The notes under the pieces are model-generated. The model did not search any database and had not been told where the DNA came from. It saw only the letters and a list, made by a program, of their open reading frames with translations. Below are positions 7,129 through 15,590 of a DNA stretch of 64,000 bases, piece after piece. Origin of the DNA: CATOSP01 sp965197545 (GTDB taxonomy: Bacteria > Chloroflexota > Dehalococcoidia > Lucifugimonadales > UBA3495). Positions within the stretch are counted from its first letter, which is position 1; each line of letters opens with the position of its first letter. Position numbers and translations under genes: made by a program. The stretch spans positions 806,001-870,000 of the forward strand of contig CBDANJ010000008.1 of NCBI GenBank assembly GCA_965197545.1, written 5' to 3'.

Positions 7129-9462
7129 GTGGCCACCTCCACCGCGTCAGGGAAGACGCTGGTCTTCCAGCTCTGGACCCTGCACCAGCTGTCGCAAGAC
7201 CCGGAGGCGGCCGCGCTGGTCTTCTACCCCACCAAGGCGCTGGCCAACGACCAGGCCAGGAGGTGGCGGGAGTCCTGCCGGACGCTGGGGCTGGACGGAA
7301 GCGCCGTGGGCCAGATCGACGGCGACGTGAGCGTCAGCCGGCGGGACGGCATCATGAACGAGTCCCGGATCATCCTGGCGACCCCGGACGTGTGCCACGC
7401 CTGGCTGCTGCGGCGCTGCAACGAACCGGCCGTCGGGGAGCGGCTGCGCCACCTGAAGGTGGTGGTCATCGACGAAGCCCACACCTACGAATCGGTCTTC
7501 GGCAGCAACTCCGCCTACCTGTTCCGGCGTCTGACCGCCGCCGCCCTGAACGCGGGCGCGGCCGAGCCGCCCCGGTTCATCGCCGCCACCGCGACCATCC
7601 AGACCCCGGAGGAGCACCTGGAGAGGCTGACCGGACTCGAGTTCACCGTCATCGAAGAGACCCAGAACGGTTCGCCCCGGCACTCCCGGGAGCTGTGCCA
7701 CCTGCACCTGAACCCCCGGGGAGGCAGCGGGGAGGAACAGATGGCCCGGCTGGTCCTCAACATAATAGACAATGACCCGAACGCGCAGGTGATAGCCTTC
7801 CACGACTCCCGGCAGGGCATCGAGCGCGTGGTGCAGAGGATCGACCGGCCCGGGGAGGTCCTCCCCTACCGCTCGGGATACCTGGCCCAGGACCGGCGGG
7901 ACATCGAGACAAAGCTGCGGGATAACGCCATCCGGGGGGTGATCGCCACCAGCGCGCTGGAGCTGGGGATCGACATGCCCGACCTGAACTACGGCGTCAA
8001 CCTGGACCTCCCGCCGTCGAGGAAGCAGTTCCACCAGAGACTCGGCAGGGTGGGACGCACCCAGCCGGGAACCTTCATCATCCTGGCCCCGGCCGGCCGG
8101 TTCAGCGCCTACGGGGAGACGCTGAGGGACTACTACGACAATTCGGTCGAACCCTCCCACCTGTACCTGGACAACGAGTACGTCAACTACCAGCAGGCCG
8201 TCTGTCTGAAGGACGAACTGGAGCGGTCCGGCAGGGACGCCAGGATCCCGCCGGAGGGAACGAGCTGGCCCCAGGGGTTCGAGGATGCGGTCCGGAACGC
8301 CCACGGCAGGCCTCCCGCCCATCTCAGGGCGCTACAGGACCGGCGGAGCGAGACCGCGCCCCAGCTGGCCCACAGCCTGCGGAACTCGGGGGACGAGACA
8401 CTCCAGATACTCGCCAGGAACGAGACCGGAGGAGAGAGCAACATCGGGTACATCAACCTGCCGTCGGCGATGGGCGAGGCGTACCCCGGGGCCGTGTACC
8501 ACCACCGGGGGGCGTCCTACAGGATCGAGGGATGGGCCCGGAACCGGAAGAACCGGCAGCCCTTCATCCGGGCGGCCCGGATGGCAAGCCCCGGCAGGAG
8601 GACCAGGCCCATCCTGCGCCGGACGGCGACGCTGCCCCAGGATCCGGGGTGCGTCATCAACCGGCGGGACCTGCCGGGCGGCCACGTCGCCGAGATGAAG
8701 ATCCTGGTGACCGAATCGGTGGAGGAGTACGAGGGCCCGGACGAGGGGGTCGTCCTGTACCGGCGCCAGATGCTGAGAGACCCCCGGATGAGCCGGAAAC
8801 AGAGGGAGACGCCCACCACGGCGGTACACCTGCGGATCAGCGAGCCCTGGTTCTCCGGAGACAGCGGGGAGCCCTGGCAGGCCCGGCGCCAGATCGCCCA
8901 GGCGCTGCGGCTCCACCTCGCCTACCACCGGAGCATCGCGCTGCCGGACCTGGGCTTTCAGGCGGACAACGTCATCATGGAAACGCCCATGGGATACGTG
9001 GAGCTGAACGATTCCATCGTGATTCACGACAACATACACGGGGGGATGGGGCTGGTGGGAAGCCTCTACCGGAACATCGGCCGGTACGCGAGGAACCTGA
9101 ACGTAAGCATGGAAGATGAACCCGGAGCGGTGTACCCCCAGTACGCGAGCGAGCTGATCCGGTGGCTGGAGCAGGCGGAGGAAGCGGGGAGGAGGGAGCC
9201 GCCGGAACCAGCCGAACACGACTGGTGGCGGGTGACCCGGCCCGGCAGCCGGGTCAAGGCCTTCTCGGAAGCCCGGAACGAGTTGGTGGACGGGGCGGTC
9301 GAGAAGTGCGAATGGCGGGACGGGGTCCTCTACCTGGTGAAGGCGGGAGATGAGGCCGTCCGGTTGATGGAGGACCAGATGACGCCGGCGGAAAGCGCCT
9401 TCGACTGGGAACTCTGGCAGCCCTCGACCGGCCGCCGGCAGGAGCTCCAGTTCATCCGGTAG
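7129..9462 (+). CDS. DEAD/DEAH-box helicase, YprA/MrfA-like, remaining reading frame
   Basis: 777 residues from GTG 7129. Walker A TASGKT lies at residues 5-10, too close to the N-terminus for a complete enzyme, so this is the 3' part of a damaged gene. Motif Ia is PTKALANDQ, motif II DEAH at 115-118, motif III AATAT at 152-156, and motifs V-VI are TSALELGIDMP and QRLGRVGRT. The C-terminal IHDNIHGGMGLVGSLY resembles the DUF1998/MrfB region of repair and defence helicases. Nothing supports the long minus-strand frames across it. Confidence 0.75.
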   Translation: MATSTASGKTLVFQLWTLHQLSQDPEAAALVFYPTKALANDQARRWRESCRTLGLDGSAVGQIDGDVSVSRRDGIMNESRIILATPDVCHAWLLRRCNEPAVGERLRHLKVVVIDEAHTYESVFGSNSAYLFRRLTAAALNAGAAEPPRFIAATATIQTPEEHLERLTGLEFTVIEETQNGSPRHSRELCHLHLNPRGGSGEEQMARLVLNIIDNDPNAQVIAFHDSRQGIERVVQRIDRPGEVLPYRSGYLAQDRRDIETKLRDNAIRGVIATSALELGIDMPDLNYGVNLDLPPSRKQFHQRLGRVGRTQPGTFIILAPAGRFSAYGETLRDYYDNSVEPSHLYLDNEYVNYQQAVCLKDELERSGRDARIPPEGTSWPQGFEDAVRNAHGRPPAHLRALQDRRSETAPQLAHSLRNSGDETLQILARNETGGESNIGYINLPSAMGEAYPGAVYHHRGASYRIEGWARNRKNRQPFIRAARMASPGRRTRPILRRTATLPQDPGCVINRRDLPGGHVAEMKILVTESVEEYEGPDEGVVLYRRQMLRDPRMSRKQRETPTTAVHLRISEPWFSGDSGEPWQARRQIAQALRLHLAYHRSIALPDLGFQADNVIMETPMGYVELNDSIVIHDNIHGGMGLVGSLYRNIGRYARNLNVSMEDEPGAVYPQYASELIRWLEQAEEAGRREPPEPAEHDWWRVTRPGSRVKAFSEARNELVDGAVEKCEWRDGVLYLVKAGDEAVRLMEDQMTPAESAFDWELWQPSTGRRQELQFIR

Positions 9463-9672
9463 GAAACATGGAACCGCAGCCGTCCAGGTTCGAGGGAACC
9501 CGTGTGGCTTGAACAGGACAGTCAGGAAACAAGCCTCGCAGTCTGTGATCAACCTAGCGACCACCGGCCGGGTCCCAGGCGGACCAACGCATGACGCCCA
9601 AGCATCTGCGCACGACACCTGAGGCGTGACACTCCGCAGAGCATGACATAGAATGGGGAAAGGAAGAACGCC

Positions 9673-10377
9673 GTGACCAGCATAAACGACATAAACGACC
9701 TTGTGAGAATCATCCGGGACGATCCCGGATGGGCCGAGGTCATAAGAGGCGTCCTGCTCGGACAGGAGCTGCTGGAGCTCCCGGAGCGATTCGCAGAGTT
9801 CGTACAGCTGACCAACGACAATTTCCGGCTGGTGCACCAGCGCCTGGAACAGCTGGAAGCCGACGTGGCCGGACTCAAGACCGGCATGACCGGACTCAGG
9901 ACGGAAATGGAGAACGGGTTCAGGGCCGTGAACGGCAGGTTGGACAACATGATGGGCCTCACCTACGAGTACAAAGTCGAGAAGAACATCAGGACGATAG
10001 CCAACCAGCACCTGGGCGTCCGGCAGGCCCGGGCCCGGAAGGGACCTTTCGCAGGGTTCCCATCAGAGTTAGCCGACGCCTTCGACCAGGCCGAAAAGGA
10101 CGGCGTCATAACGCCCGCCCAGAACGATGAACTCGACAGTTCGGACCTCATCCTGCGTGGGACAGACGTGGAAACCGGCGAAAGGGTCAACATCGCAGCC
10201 GAGGTGTCCGTCACCATAGGAGACGAAGACATAGAAAGGGCCGCCAGGCGAGCCGGGATCCTGGAAAGGGCTTCTGGAGAGTCAGCGGTAGCGGCAGTGA
10301 TAGGCACCCACATTGACGCGGCGAGGACGATACTCGCGGAGGAGAAGGGCGTGAGGACCGCGCTGGTCCCTGAGTAG
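9673..10377 (+). CDS. coiled-coil protein with PD-(D/E)XK-like C-terminal domain
   Basis: 234 residues, GTG start behind GGGGAAAGGAAG. The N-terminal half is a coiled coil (LTNDNFRLVHQRLEQLEADV) with a repeated AGLKTGMTGLRTEM segment. The C-terminal half has DSSDLILRGTD, EVSVTIGDEDIERAARRAGI and AVAAVIGTHI, resembling the COG5493-type nuclease-like family (memory-based). Cytoplasmic. It follows the helicase by 210 bases on the same strand, so the two may form a module. Nuclease activity is unproven. Confidence 0.6.
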   Translation: MTSINDINDLVRIIRDDPGWAEVIRGVLLGQELLELPERFAEFVQLTNDNFRLVHQRLEQLEADVAGLKTGMTGLRTEMENGFRAVNGRLDNMMGLTYEYKVEKNIRTIANQHLGVRQARARKGPFAGFPSELADAFDQAEKDGVITPAQNDELDSSDLILRGTDVETGERVNIAAEVSVTIGDEDIERAARRAGILERASGESAVAAVIGTHIDAARTILAEEKGVRTALVPE

Positions 10378-10401
10378 AAGAGACAGGACCAAGGGAGAGC
10401 G

Positions 10402-10434
10402 AAGACCGCCATTCATCCCCAACGGCGGTCTTTT
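10402..10434 (+). terminator. rho-independent terminator
   Basis: Nine-bp perfect stem AAGACCGCC / GGCGGTCTT (10402-10410 / 10424-10432), 13-nt loop, then TTCC. It follows the coiled-coil gene by 24 bases. Confidence 0.7.
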
Positions 10435-10435
10435 C

Positions 10436-10469
10436 CATTGACGGGGCAAGAAAAATGCCCCCGTCAATG
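10436..10469. repeat. inverted repeat between convergent genes
   Basis: Perfect 11-bp arms CATTGACGGGG and CCCCGTCAATG with a 12-nt loop, directly beyond the terminator and ending two bases before the stop of the minus-strand gene. Probably part of a two-sided termination region. Confidence 0.6.
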
Positions 10470-10471
10470 CA

Positions 10472-10855
10472 CTAGGCTACATCCTCAAAGCCCTGACCGT
10501 CGCAGACGCTCGCGCCAGGACCCTGCTCTCTGAACCCGTACTCGAACTTGAAGTCCTCGACCTCATCCGGCGTAAATCCCAACCGGGACATCAAACGCAG
10601 CGCCAACTGGTACAACGACGTGGTGCGACCACGTAGGACTTCCAACTCCTGACCGTGGGCCTCCTCCACCTGTCGCAGTTTCCAGCAAGCCCATTCGCCC
10701 CGACTACTGGAATCCAGAGACGTTTCATAGTCTACGCAGTGAAAGTGGTAGACCTTCGAGAACCGATCTCCCCACCTCCCATAACGAAGACGCTCCTCAT
10801 GGACTGCAAACCCCTCTCCGCACTCCTGGCAGTCCTCCCCTCGTCCGAACACCAT
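10472..10855 (-). CDS. hypothetical protein with zinc-finger-like N-terminus
   Basis: 127 residues, ATG behind GGGGGAAATAG. CQECGEGF and YHFHC (~9-42) give Cys-x2-Cys and His-x-His-Cys ligands, suggesting a single LIM/PARP-like zinc site. The rest is helical (WACWKLRQVEEAHGQELEVL, YQLALRLMSRLGFTPDEVED). No known family. Monocistronic on the minus strand. Confidence 0.5.
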   Translation of the reverse strand: MVFGRGEDCQECGEGFAVHEERLRYGRWGDRFSKVYHFHCVDYETSLDSSSRGEWACWKLRQVEEAHGQELEVLRGRTTSLYQLALRLMSRLGFTPDEVEDFKFEYGFREQGPGASVCDGQGFEDVA

Positions 10856-10972
10856 CTATTTCCCCCAAAGGCACCGGTTGAAATTGGCACGACCCAGCGT
10901 GTCACAAGAAACCTGGAAGCCGCGCAGCCAGGGCGCGTCAACCCTGGTTTCGGAACGTGAGATCACATCCTG

Positions 10973-12307
10973 CTATTCGTCGACCACGAACGGCACCCAC
11001 CGGCCGGTGAAGAGCTGGGGGTAGTAGCGGAGGCAGGATCCCGACCCCCGAAGCCCGCTCCGCAGGATGTGCCTCTCCAACTCGCTCAGCGACCGGTACG
11101 GCCGGTCAAGAAGCTCCAGGATGTACTGGGAACGGCTTCGCTTCCAGAAGCCCTCGCCATCCCTCCAGTCACGAGGCCCAGCCCACGACTCCCTACAGGA
11201 AGAGGACGACTCATTGCGTCTGTCTACGTTGCCGTCGTTCAACTCCTCGGACCAGACGGACATGCAAGGGCGGTGACCAATTCCCCAACGGTCCCCACCG
11301 TTGTTCAAGGACACCCTCCACTCGCTCCGCTCCCTATCGGTGAGAAGAGACGGATCAATGGCCGCCACGGTCCTCAGCCGTATCGAGTCGACCTCCGGGT
11401 TGCGCTGCAGGTAATGCACGCAGTCCGAGACCGTCGGGACGTCCGGCCCGGGAAACCCATCCCAAACAAACGGCTCGAAGTCCAACCGGACCTCCCGGCC
11501 ATCCAGCCCGCTCACCCTCACCCCCAGGTAATCCAGACTCTCCGCATCGCTCTCCGGCCAGTCGTCCACCCGGAACAGACGGCCCACCTCGTGACCCCGC
11601 TCCGCGCCACCGTCAAGCACCGGCAGAGACCCAACTCCACCCTCCCGGATACCGCCCCTCACCCTTACCGGCCTGGTGAACACAGCCCGCAGGCTCTTCC
11701 CAACAACCGTGAACCCCTCGAGCTCCGCCGGGGCGTCGCCCCACACCAGACCCCAGTCCAGTTCACCGTCCCCAACCCGCCACTCCACCAGCTCTAGCCC
11801 CAGGACGGCGTCATTGCCGTCAATATCCCGCAGCGCAGCCCCCAGGCCCAGCCCGACGCCCTCGATCTCAACCACGCCGGACAGCCCCCCGGCACCGAAG
11901 GTCAGGACCCGGCTACCCCCACCAAGGGCGTTCGCGCTCGGACCCCCACTGGTCTCCAGCCAGACCTCCCCGCGCATGTGGACCACCCGGTCGAAACGCA
12001 CCGCAACCTCAGCACTGCCCGGCTCGGCGACCACAGACTCAACCACCGGAGCCGCGACCCCGGAGGGCCTCGACGCCGACGCGAGCTCCGGTGTCACGAC
12101 AGCATGATCCGGCGGGAACCCAGACCCGGGGCCAACCTCACGCCCCGCGGACCAGTCAGACGCCGCCGCAGGCACAGGAGCCACAACTCCAGGATCCTCG
12201 CCCCCGCTGCAACCCGCGGCCGCCAGGGAGAAAGCCATCCCCATCACCAGCAAGCCAAGGGGAAAAACGCGAGCTATGCCCCGCAAGGGACCGGAAGTCA
12301 AGCCCAT
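10973..12307 (-). CDS. large secreted lipoprotein with beta-rich repeats
   Basis: 444 residues. ATG 12307 is chosen because AAGGAG lies ten bases upstream and the signal peptide then begins near the N-terminus; the frame is open to 12433. Lipobox LAAAGC puts the lipidated Cys at residue 33. Two similar beta-sandwich-like segments (VVAEPGSAEVAVRFDRVVHM... and FTVVGKSLRAVFTRPVRVRG...) suggest adhesion-like domains. The last ~150 residues are charged. It is last in a row with the pilin-like trio, 144 bases downstream. Confidence 0.65.
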   Translation of the reverse strand: MGLTSGPLRGIARVFPLGLLVMGMAFSLAAAGCSGGEDPGVVAPVPAAASDWSAGREVGPGSGFPPDHAVVTPELASASRPSGVAAPVVESVVAEPGSAEVAVRFDRVVHMRGEVWLETSGGPSANALGGGSRVLTFGAGGLSGVVEIEGVGLGLGAALRDIDGNDAVLGLELVEWRVGDGELDWGLVWGDAPAELEGFTVVGKSLRAVFTRPVRVRGGIREGGVGSLPVLDGGAERGHEVGRLFRVDDWPESDAESLDYLGVRVSGLDGREVRLDFEPFVWDGFPGPDVPTVSDCVHYLQRNPEVDSIRLRTVAAIDPSLLTDRERSEWRVSLNNGGDRWGIGHRPCMSVWSEELNDGNVDRRNESSSSCRESWAGPRDWRDGEGFWKRSRSQYILELLDRPYRSLSELERHILRSGLRGSGSCLRYYPQLFTGRWVPFVVDE

Positions 12308-12451
12308 CTCAACCAAGCTCCTTCGCCGAAGGCAACAGTCAACCCCCTCCCGGCAACCGGGAGGGGGCGGGACGAGGAACATGGACCGGAGGAGGAACCG
12401 GTCCATGCGTTCCCCGTCGGGGCAATCCAGCAAGCCGACTGCCTCGATAGC

Positions 12452-13180
12452 CTACTGGACGAAGTTCTCATGCCAGGCTCTGAGCCGGGCATAGTAGAGC
12501 CAGCAGCTCGCAGCGTCCGAGGGACGCTTCGCCACGCTATCCGCCCAGTACACGATGATGTTGTTCTCCGAGTCCCGGCCCGAGGTAGTGCGAGGATGAT
12601 TCTTATCAGCAGCCCCAGACCTCAACAAACTCTTCGGCAAAGACTGATCGCCGATCTTGATAGTTCCAACAGCGTTATCCGCCACACCAGCAGTAAAACC
12701 ACCAGCGCTCAGATAGCACTGACCCAATCTCGGAGCAGTACCCGGCGCAACGACACCCGTCGTCGCAGTCGCAGCGCCCATATCTATAACCTCAGGATCC
12801 CACACGTCCGACGCGCACTCCGTCTGCTGCGATTGGATCTGGGCGATGACCACGTTCATCCGGTCGGCGGTCGAGGCCCCACGCTGGAAGATAAGCTGGT
12901 TCCGGAGGATGTTGTCGCAGTTCAGGCCGACCTCCGTATCCATGGCCACGCCCCCAACCGGCTTGATCACCATGTCGGTGACGATCCGGGGACCGATGAA
13001 GGCGAGGGATGCGATGATCAGGCCGATGAACGCCCCGATGAAGGATCCCTTGGCCAACTGCACCTTCTGAGGATCGCCCGAGGACGTCGCGTACTGGTAC
13101 CCGGCGAATGCCACGACAATCCCGGAGACCACCGAAACTCCGATCGCAATCAGCGTGGCGATGTTCGTGCCGATGCTCAT
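12452..13180 (-). CDS. T4SS-pilin-like membrane protein with C-terminal domain (copy A)
   Basis: 242 residues from ATG 13180 (TTG 13192 is an alternative). Two membrane segments (~6-26, 46-67) flank a short loop, GYQYATSSGDPQKVQLAKGS, which matches the T4SS pilin/VirB2-TrbC loop. A ~165-residue tail with four cysteines (NCDNI, TECAS, GQCYL, SCWLY) then follows. By pilin topology the tail faces outside. Known pilins of this type are ~80-120 residues, so the tail is an addition. Last of three paralogues. Confidence 0.65.
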   Translation of the reverse strand: MSIGTNIATLIAIGVSVVSGIVVAFAGYQYATSSGDPQKVQLAKGSFIGAFIGLIIASLAFIGPRIVTDMVIKPVGGVAMDTEVGLNCDNILRNQLIFQRGASTADRMNVVIAQIQSQQTECASDVWDPEVIDMGAATATTGVVAPGTAPRLGQCYLSAGGFTAGVADNAVGTIKIGDQSLPKSLLRSGAADKNHPRTTSGRDSENNIIVYWADSVAKRPSDAASCWLYYARLRAWHENFVQ

Positions 13181-13284
13181 GAACTCTTCCAATTCCCTTT
13201 CACCTCCGAGTCAGGTTTTGGAGACCAGCCTAACGCATCCCTGTCAAGTCCCGCTTTTGCAGTTGGGGACCGGGAGGGGACCCC

Positions 13285-13953
13285 TCACCTGTACCCCTCG
13301 ACCCAGGTCTCGATGGAGTTGACGTAGAGCCAGCAGACCGCACCGTCGGAGGGGAACCCGCTGGCAACCCCGGAAGATGGAACCCTCCAGTGAACGATGA
13401 TGTTGTTCCGGGCGTCACGCCCCGAAACGAGCCGGGACGCACTAAACGCACCTCTCCGGAGAAGACCCCTGGGAACCTCCACTCCGGAGACGGAGTCCAG
13501 TCCCGAGTCAAAACAAAAGTCTAAATCACTGGAATACACCGAATCCACAGCAACAGGCGACCAGAGAACCTCATCGCAGTCCTCGAAGCGGCTCTGGATG
13601 CGCCGGACGACAATGTTCACCCGGTCCGCATCGGAAGCCTCCCGGTTGATGACCAACTGGTCCCGGAGAATCCCGTCGCAGTTGATCTCCGTCCTATCCT
13701 CGAAGACGACCCCCCCGGCGGGCGCCACCACGAACTCGCTGATCACCCGGGGAGCAATGAAGGAGCAGCCGATGACGATGATTCCGACGCACACGCCGAT
13801 GACGGAGTTCCTGGCCGACGCGGAGCGATTGGGGTCTCCCATGGAGGTCATATACAGGTACCCGCTCCAGGCGAAGAGGGGGACCGCGATGATCAGGCCC
13901 AGGACGGCAACTAGCCAACCGAAATTTTCGACCAGAACTAGACTGGGGTCCAT
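13285..13953 (-). CDS. T4SS-pilin-like membrane protein with C-terminal domain (copy B)
   Basis: 222 residues, ATG behind GTGAGGTCTG. Same layout as its neighbours: membrane segment ~10-29, loop GYLYMTSMGDPNRSASARNS, membrane segment ~50-72, then FVVAPAGGV and the four tail cysteines (NCDGI, EDCDE, DFCFD, VCWLY). Shared tail blocks are ILRDQLVINREASDADRVN, RIQS and GRDARNNIIVHW. It starts 15 bases after copy C stops, so the two are surely co-transcribed. Confidence 0.65.
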   Translation of the reverse strand: MDPSLVLVENFGWLVAVLGLIIAVPLFAWSGYLYMTSMGDPNRSASARNSVIGVCVGIIVIGCSFIAPRVISEFVVAPAGGVVFEDRTEINCDGILRDQLVINREASDADRVNIVVRRIQSRFEDCDEVLWSPVAVDSVYSSDLDFCFDSGLDSVSGVEVPRGLLRRGAFSASRLVSGRDARNNIIVHWRVPSSGVASGFPSDGAVCWLYVNSIETWVEGYR

Positions 13954-13968
13954 CAGACCTCACGGGGA

Positions 13969-14628
13969 TCATGGAGCATACGCCTCGCTCCACGCGCTGA
14001 AGTCGCTGACGTACAGCCAACAGACCGAACCGTCGGATGGAAGCCCCCTGTCGACCTCCGAAGTATCGGTCGGATGAACCCAGAAGACGATGATGTTGTT
14101 CCCGGGGTCCCTGGAGGAGACGGTCGTCACGTTGGCGCCTTCCTTGAGGCCGTCGGGCACCAACACGCCGCCCACCTTATGGTCCGGCTCGGGGCAATCG
14201 CGGGGATGCCCAGCGCCCACTTTGACCACCGGGTTCCAGAACTCGGGGCCGCACTCGGACCGTTGGCCCTGGATCCGGCTGACCAGGAACTGCATCCGCT
14301 CCGGGTCGGAGGCCGTGCGCTGGAACACCAGCTGCCCCTTCAGCAGCCCATCGCAGTCGACCGCCTGACGGGCATCGATCTTGACCCCGCCGGCCGGCTC
14401 GATAATGAAGCGGCTGATGGTCGTGGGAAAGAGGAACCCGCCGCCGATGATGGTCAGCCCGACGGCAACGCCGATGAGGGAACCCCTGGCCTGGGCCATC
14501 CGCTGGGGATCGCCCGAGGAGGTGATGTATAGGTACCCGGAGTGGACGACGAAGATCGCCGCGACGGCGCCGCCCAGGGCAGCGGCCATCAGCGCAACGC
14601 CGTCGGCCACCATGAGAAGGTTGTCCAT
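13969..14628 (-). CDS. T4SS-pilin-like membrane protein with C-terminal domain (copy C)
   Basis: 219 residues, first gene of the row. Membrane segments ~10-30 and ~50-70 flank GYLYITSSGDPQRMAQARGS. PAGGV follows, then tail cysteines in DCDGL, SECGP, RDCPE and VCWLY. The tail blocks LVFQRTASDPERMQ and SRDPGNNIIVFW match the other copies. It is divergent from the HNH gene, so the promoter should lie in 14629-14750. The ribosome site is weak. No VirB4/VirD4-type ATPase is present in the window. Confidence 0.65.
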   Translation of the reverse strand: MDNLLMVADGVALMAAALGGAVAAIFVVHSGYLYITSSGDPQRMAQARGSLIGVAVGLTIIGGGFLFPTTISRFIIEPAGGVKIDARQAVDCDGLLKGQLVFQRTASDPERMQFLVSRIQGQRSECGPEFWNPVVKVGAGHPRDCPEPDHKVGGVLVPDGLKEGANVTTVSSRDPGNNIIVFWVHPTDTSEVDRGLPSDGSVCWLYVSDFSAWSEAYAP

Positions 14629-14750
14629 ACCTGTAGGGTTCCACAGAACGGGTGCGCCGGGGTTTTGCGTTTCATCACAAGCCGCCAGCGGGACCCACGG
14701 GCTGGGGCCGGAGGCGCGAAACCGGAAGAGAGCAGAGGGAGCGCAGCATC

Positions 14751-15590
14751 GTGAAGCGAAATTGGGAAGGAGAGAGAAACTTCTGGCTGGACCACTTCGG
14801 GCAGTACCACCCGGGGATCCGCCGGAATCACGGGAGGACCGGAATCACTCCGGCGGACTGCGTGGGAATCCCGGTGCCGCCGGGGCTGTCCATCCCCCTG
14901 AGCCCGCCCTGCCTGGCCTGGCGCTGGAAGCTGCGGGGAGGGGGTTACGGGGTCCTGCAGGGCCGGGGCGCCCACGTCGTCGTCTTCGAGCAGACTCGGG
15001 GAAGAACGGTCCGGGAGGAGCGGCAGATAAATCATCTCTGCAACCGGCCCTTCTGCATCCAGCCCGCCCATCTGTACGAGGGGACGGCGAAGCAGAACTC
15101 GGAGGACCGGCAGGCCGGCGTCGCCGGAGGGCGGTACCCTCACTGGAAGGCGATGGCCCACCGGTTCGACCGGGCGCTGACCCGGCGCCACTGGGAAGCG
15201 CCGGAACTGACGGCGGCGTCAACCGGCTGGCGGGAGCCGCTGGAGTGCCCCCACGAGTCGATGCTGGAGATGTTCGAGAAGAGGGAAAGGGCGGGGGGAA
15301 CAGACCTGTGCGCTAACTGCGGCGCGGAGCGGTTCGTCCTGGAGGGGCAGGTCACGGTGAAACCGCGCCACTGCGGGATGGCGCAGCCCTGCCGGTGCGA
15401 AGAGAGAGAAGGGGAAGAGTTAAATACACTCCTGCCCATCACGGAGGGTAACCGGCTGGCGGGCGGAGGCTGGAGCAATCTTCAGCAATCTCAACGGGCG
15501 ACACCCGGCAACGGACGTCCCGGGACAGAAGAAAGTGAAGAGGAAAAGCGGCCGAGGAAAGATCCCGCGGCTCACTTCCTACGGCCTTGA
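14751..15590 (+). CDS. HNH endonuclease
   Basis: 279 residues from GTG 14751, which has GAGGGAG upstream; the frame is open from 14652. Residues 75-116 are a zinc-loop HNH site: AHVVVFE, then H95-L-C97, C102, H107 and N116 (INHLCNRPFCIQPAHL...KQN). A second cysteine-rich patch (DLCANCGAER, RHCGMAQPCRC) may hold another zinc. Such small HNH proteins are common on phages and integrative elements as nicking or packaging-related enzymes; the target is unknown. Its last 19 bases overlap the converging nuclease gene. Confidence 0.8.
   Translation: MKRNWEGERNFWLDHFGQYHPGIRRNHGRTGITPADCVGIPVPPGLSIPLSPPCLAWRWKLRGGGYGVLQGRGAHVVVFEQTRGRTVREERQINHLCNRPFCIQPAHLYEGTAKQNSEDRQAGVAGGRYPHWKAMAHRFDRALTRRHWEAPELTAASTGWREPLECPHESMLEMFEKRERAGGTDLCANCGAERFVLEGQVTVKPRHCGMAQPCRCEEREGEELNTLLPITEGNRLAGGGWSNLQQSQRATPGNGRPGTEESEEEKRPRKDPAAHFLRP

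Noticed and set aside
7147..8322. 391-residue minus-strand open frame
   Set aside because: Antisense to the helicase motifs; low-complexity Val/Gly/Asp composition typical of a GC-rich shadow.
8332..10011. 559-residue minus-strand open frame
   Set aside because: Lies opposite the helicase and coiled-coil genes, Val/Pro/His-rich shadow composition, no start signal or motif.
11978..13327. 449-residue plus-strand open frame
   Set aside because: Antisense to the lipoprotein and pilin-like copy A, which have signal peptides, membrane helices and conserved paralogues.
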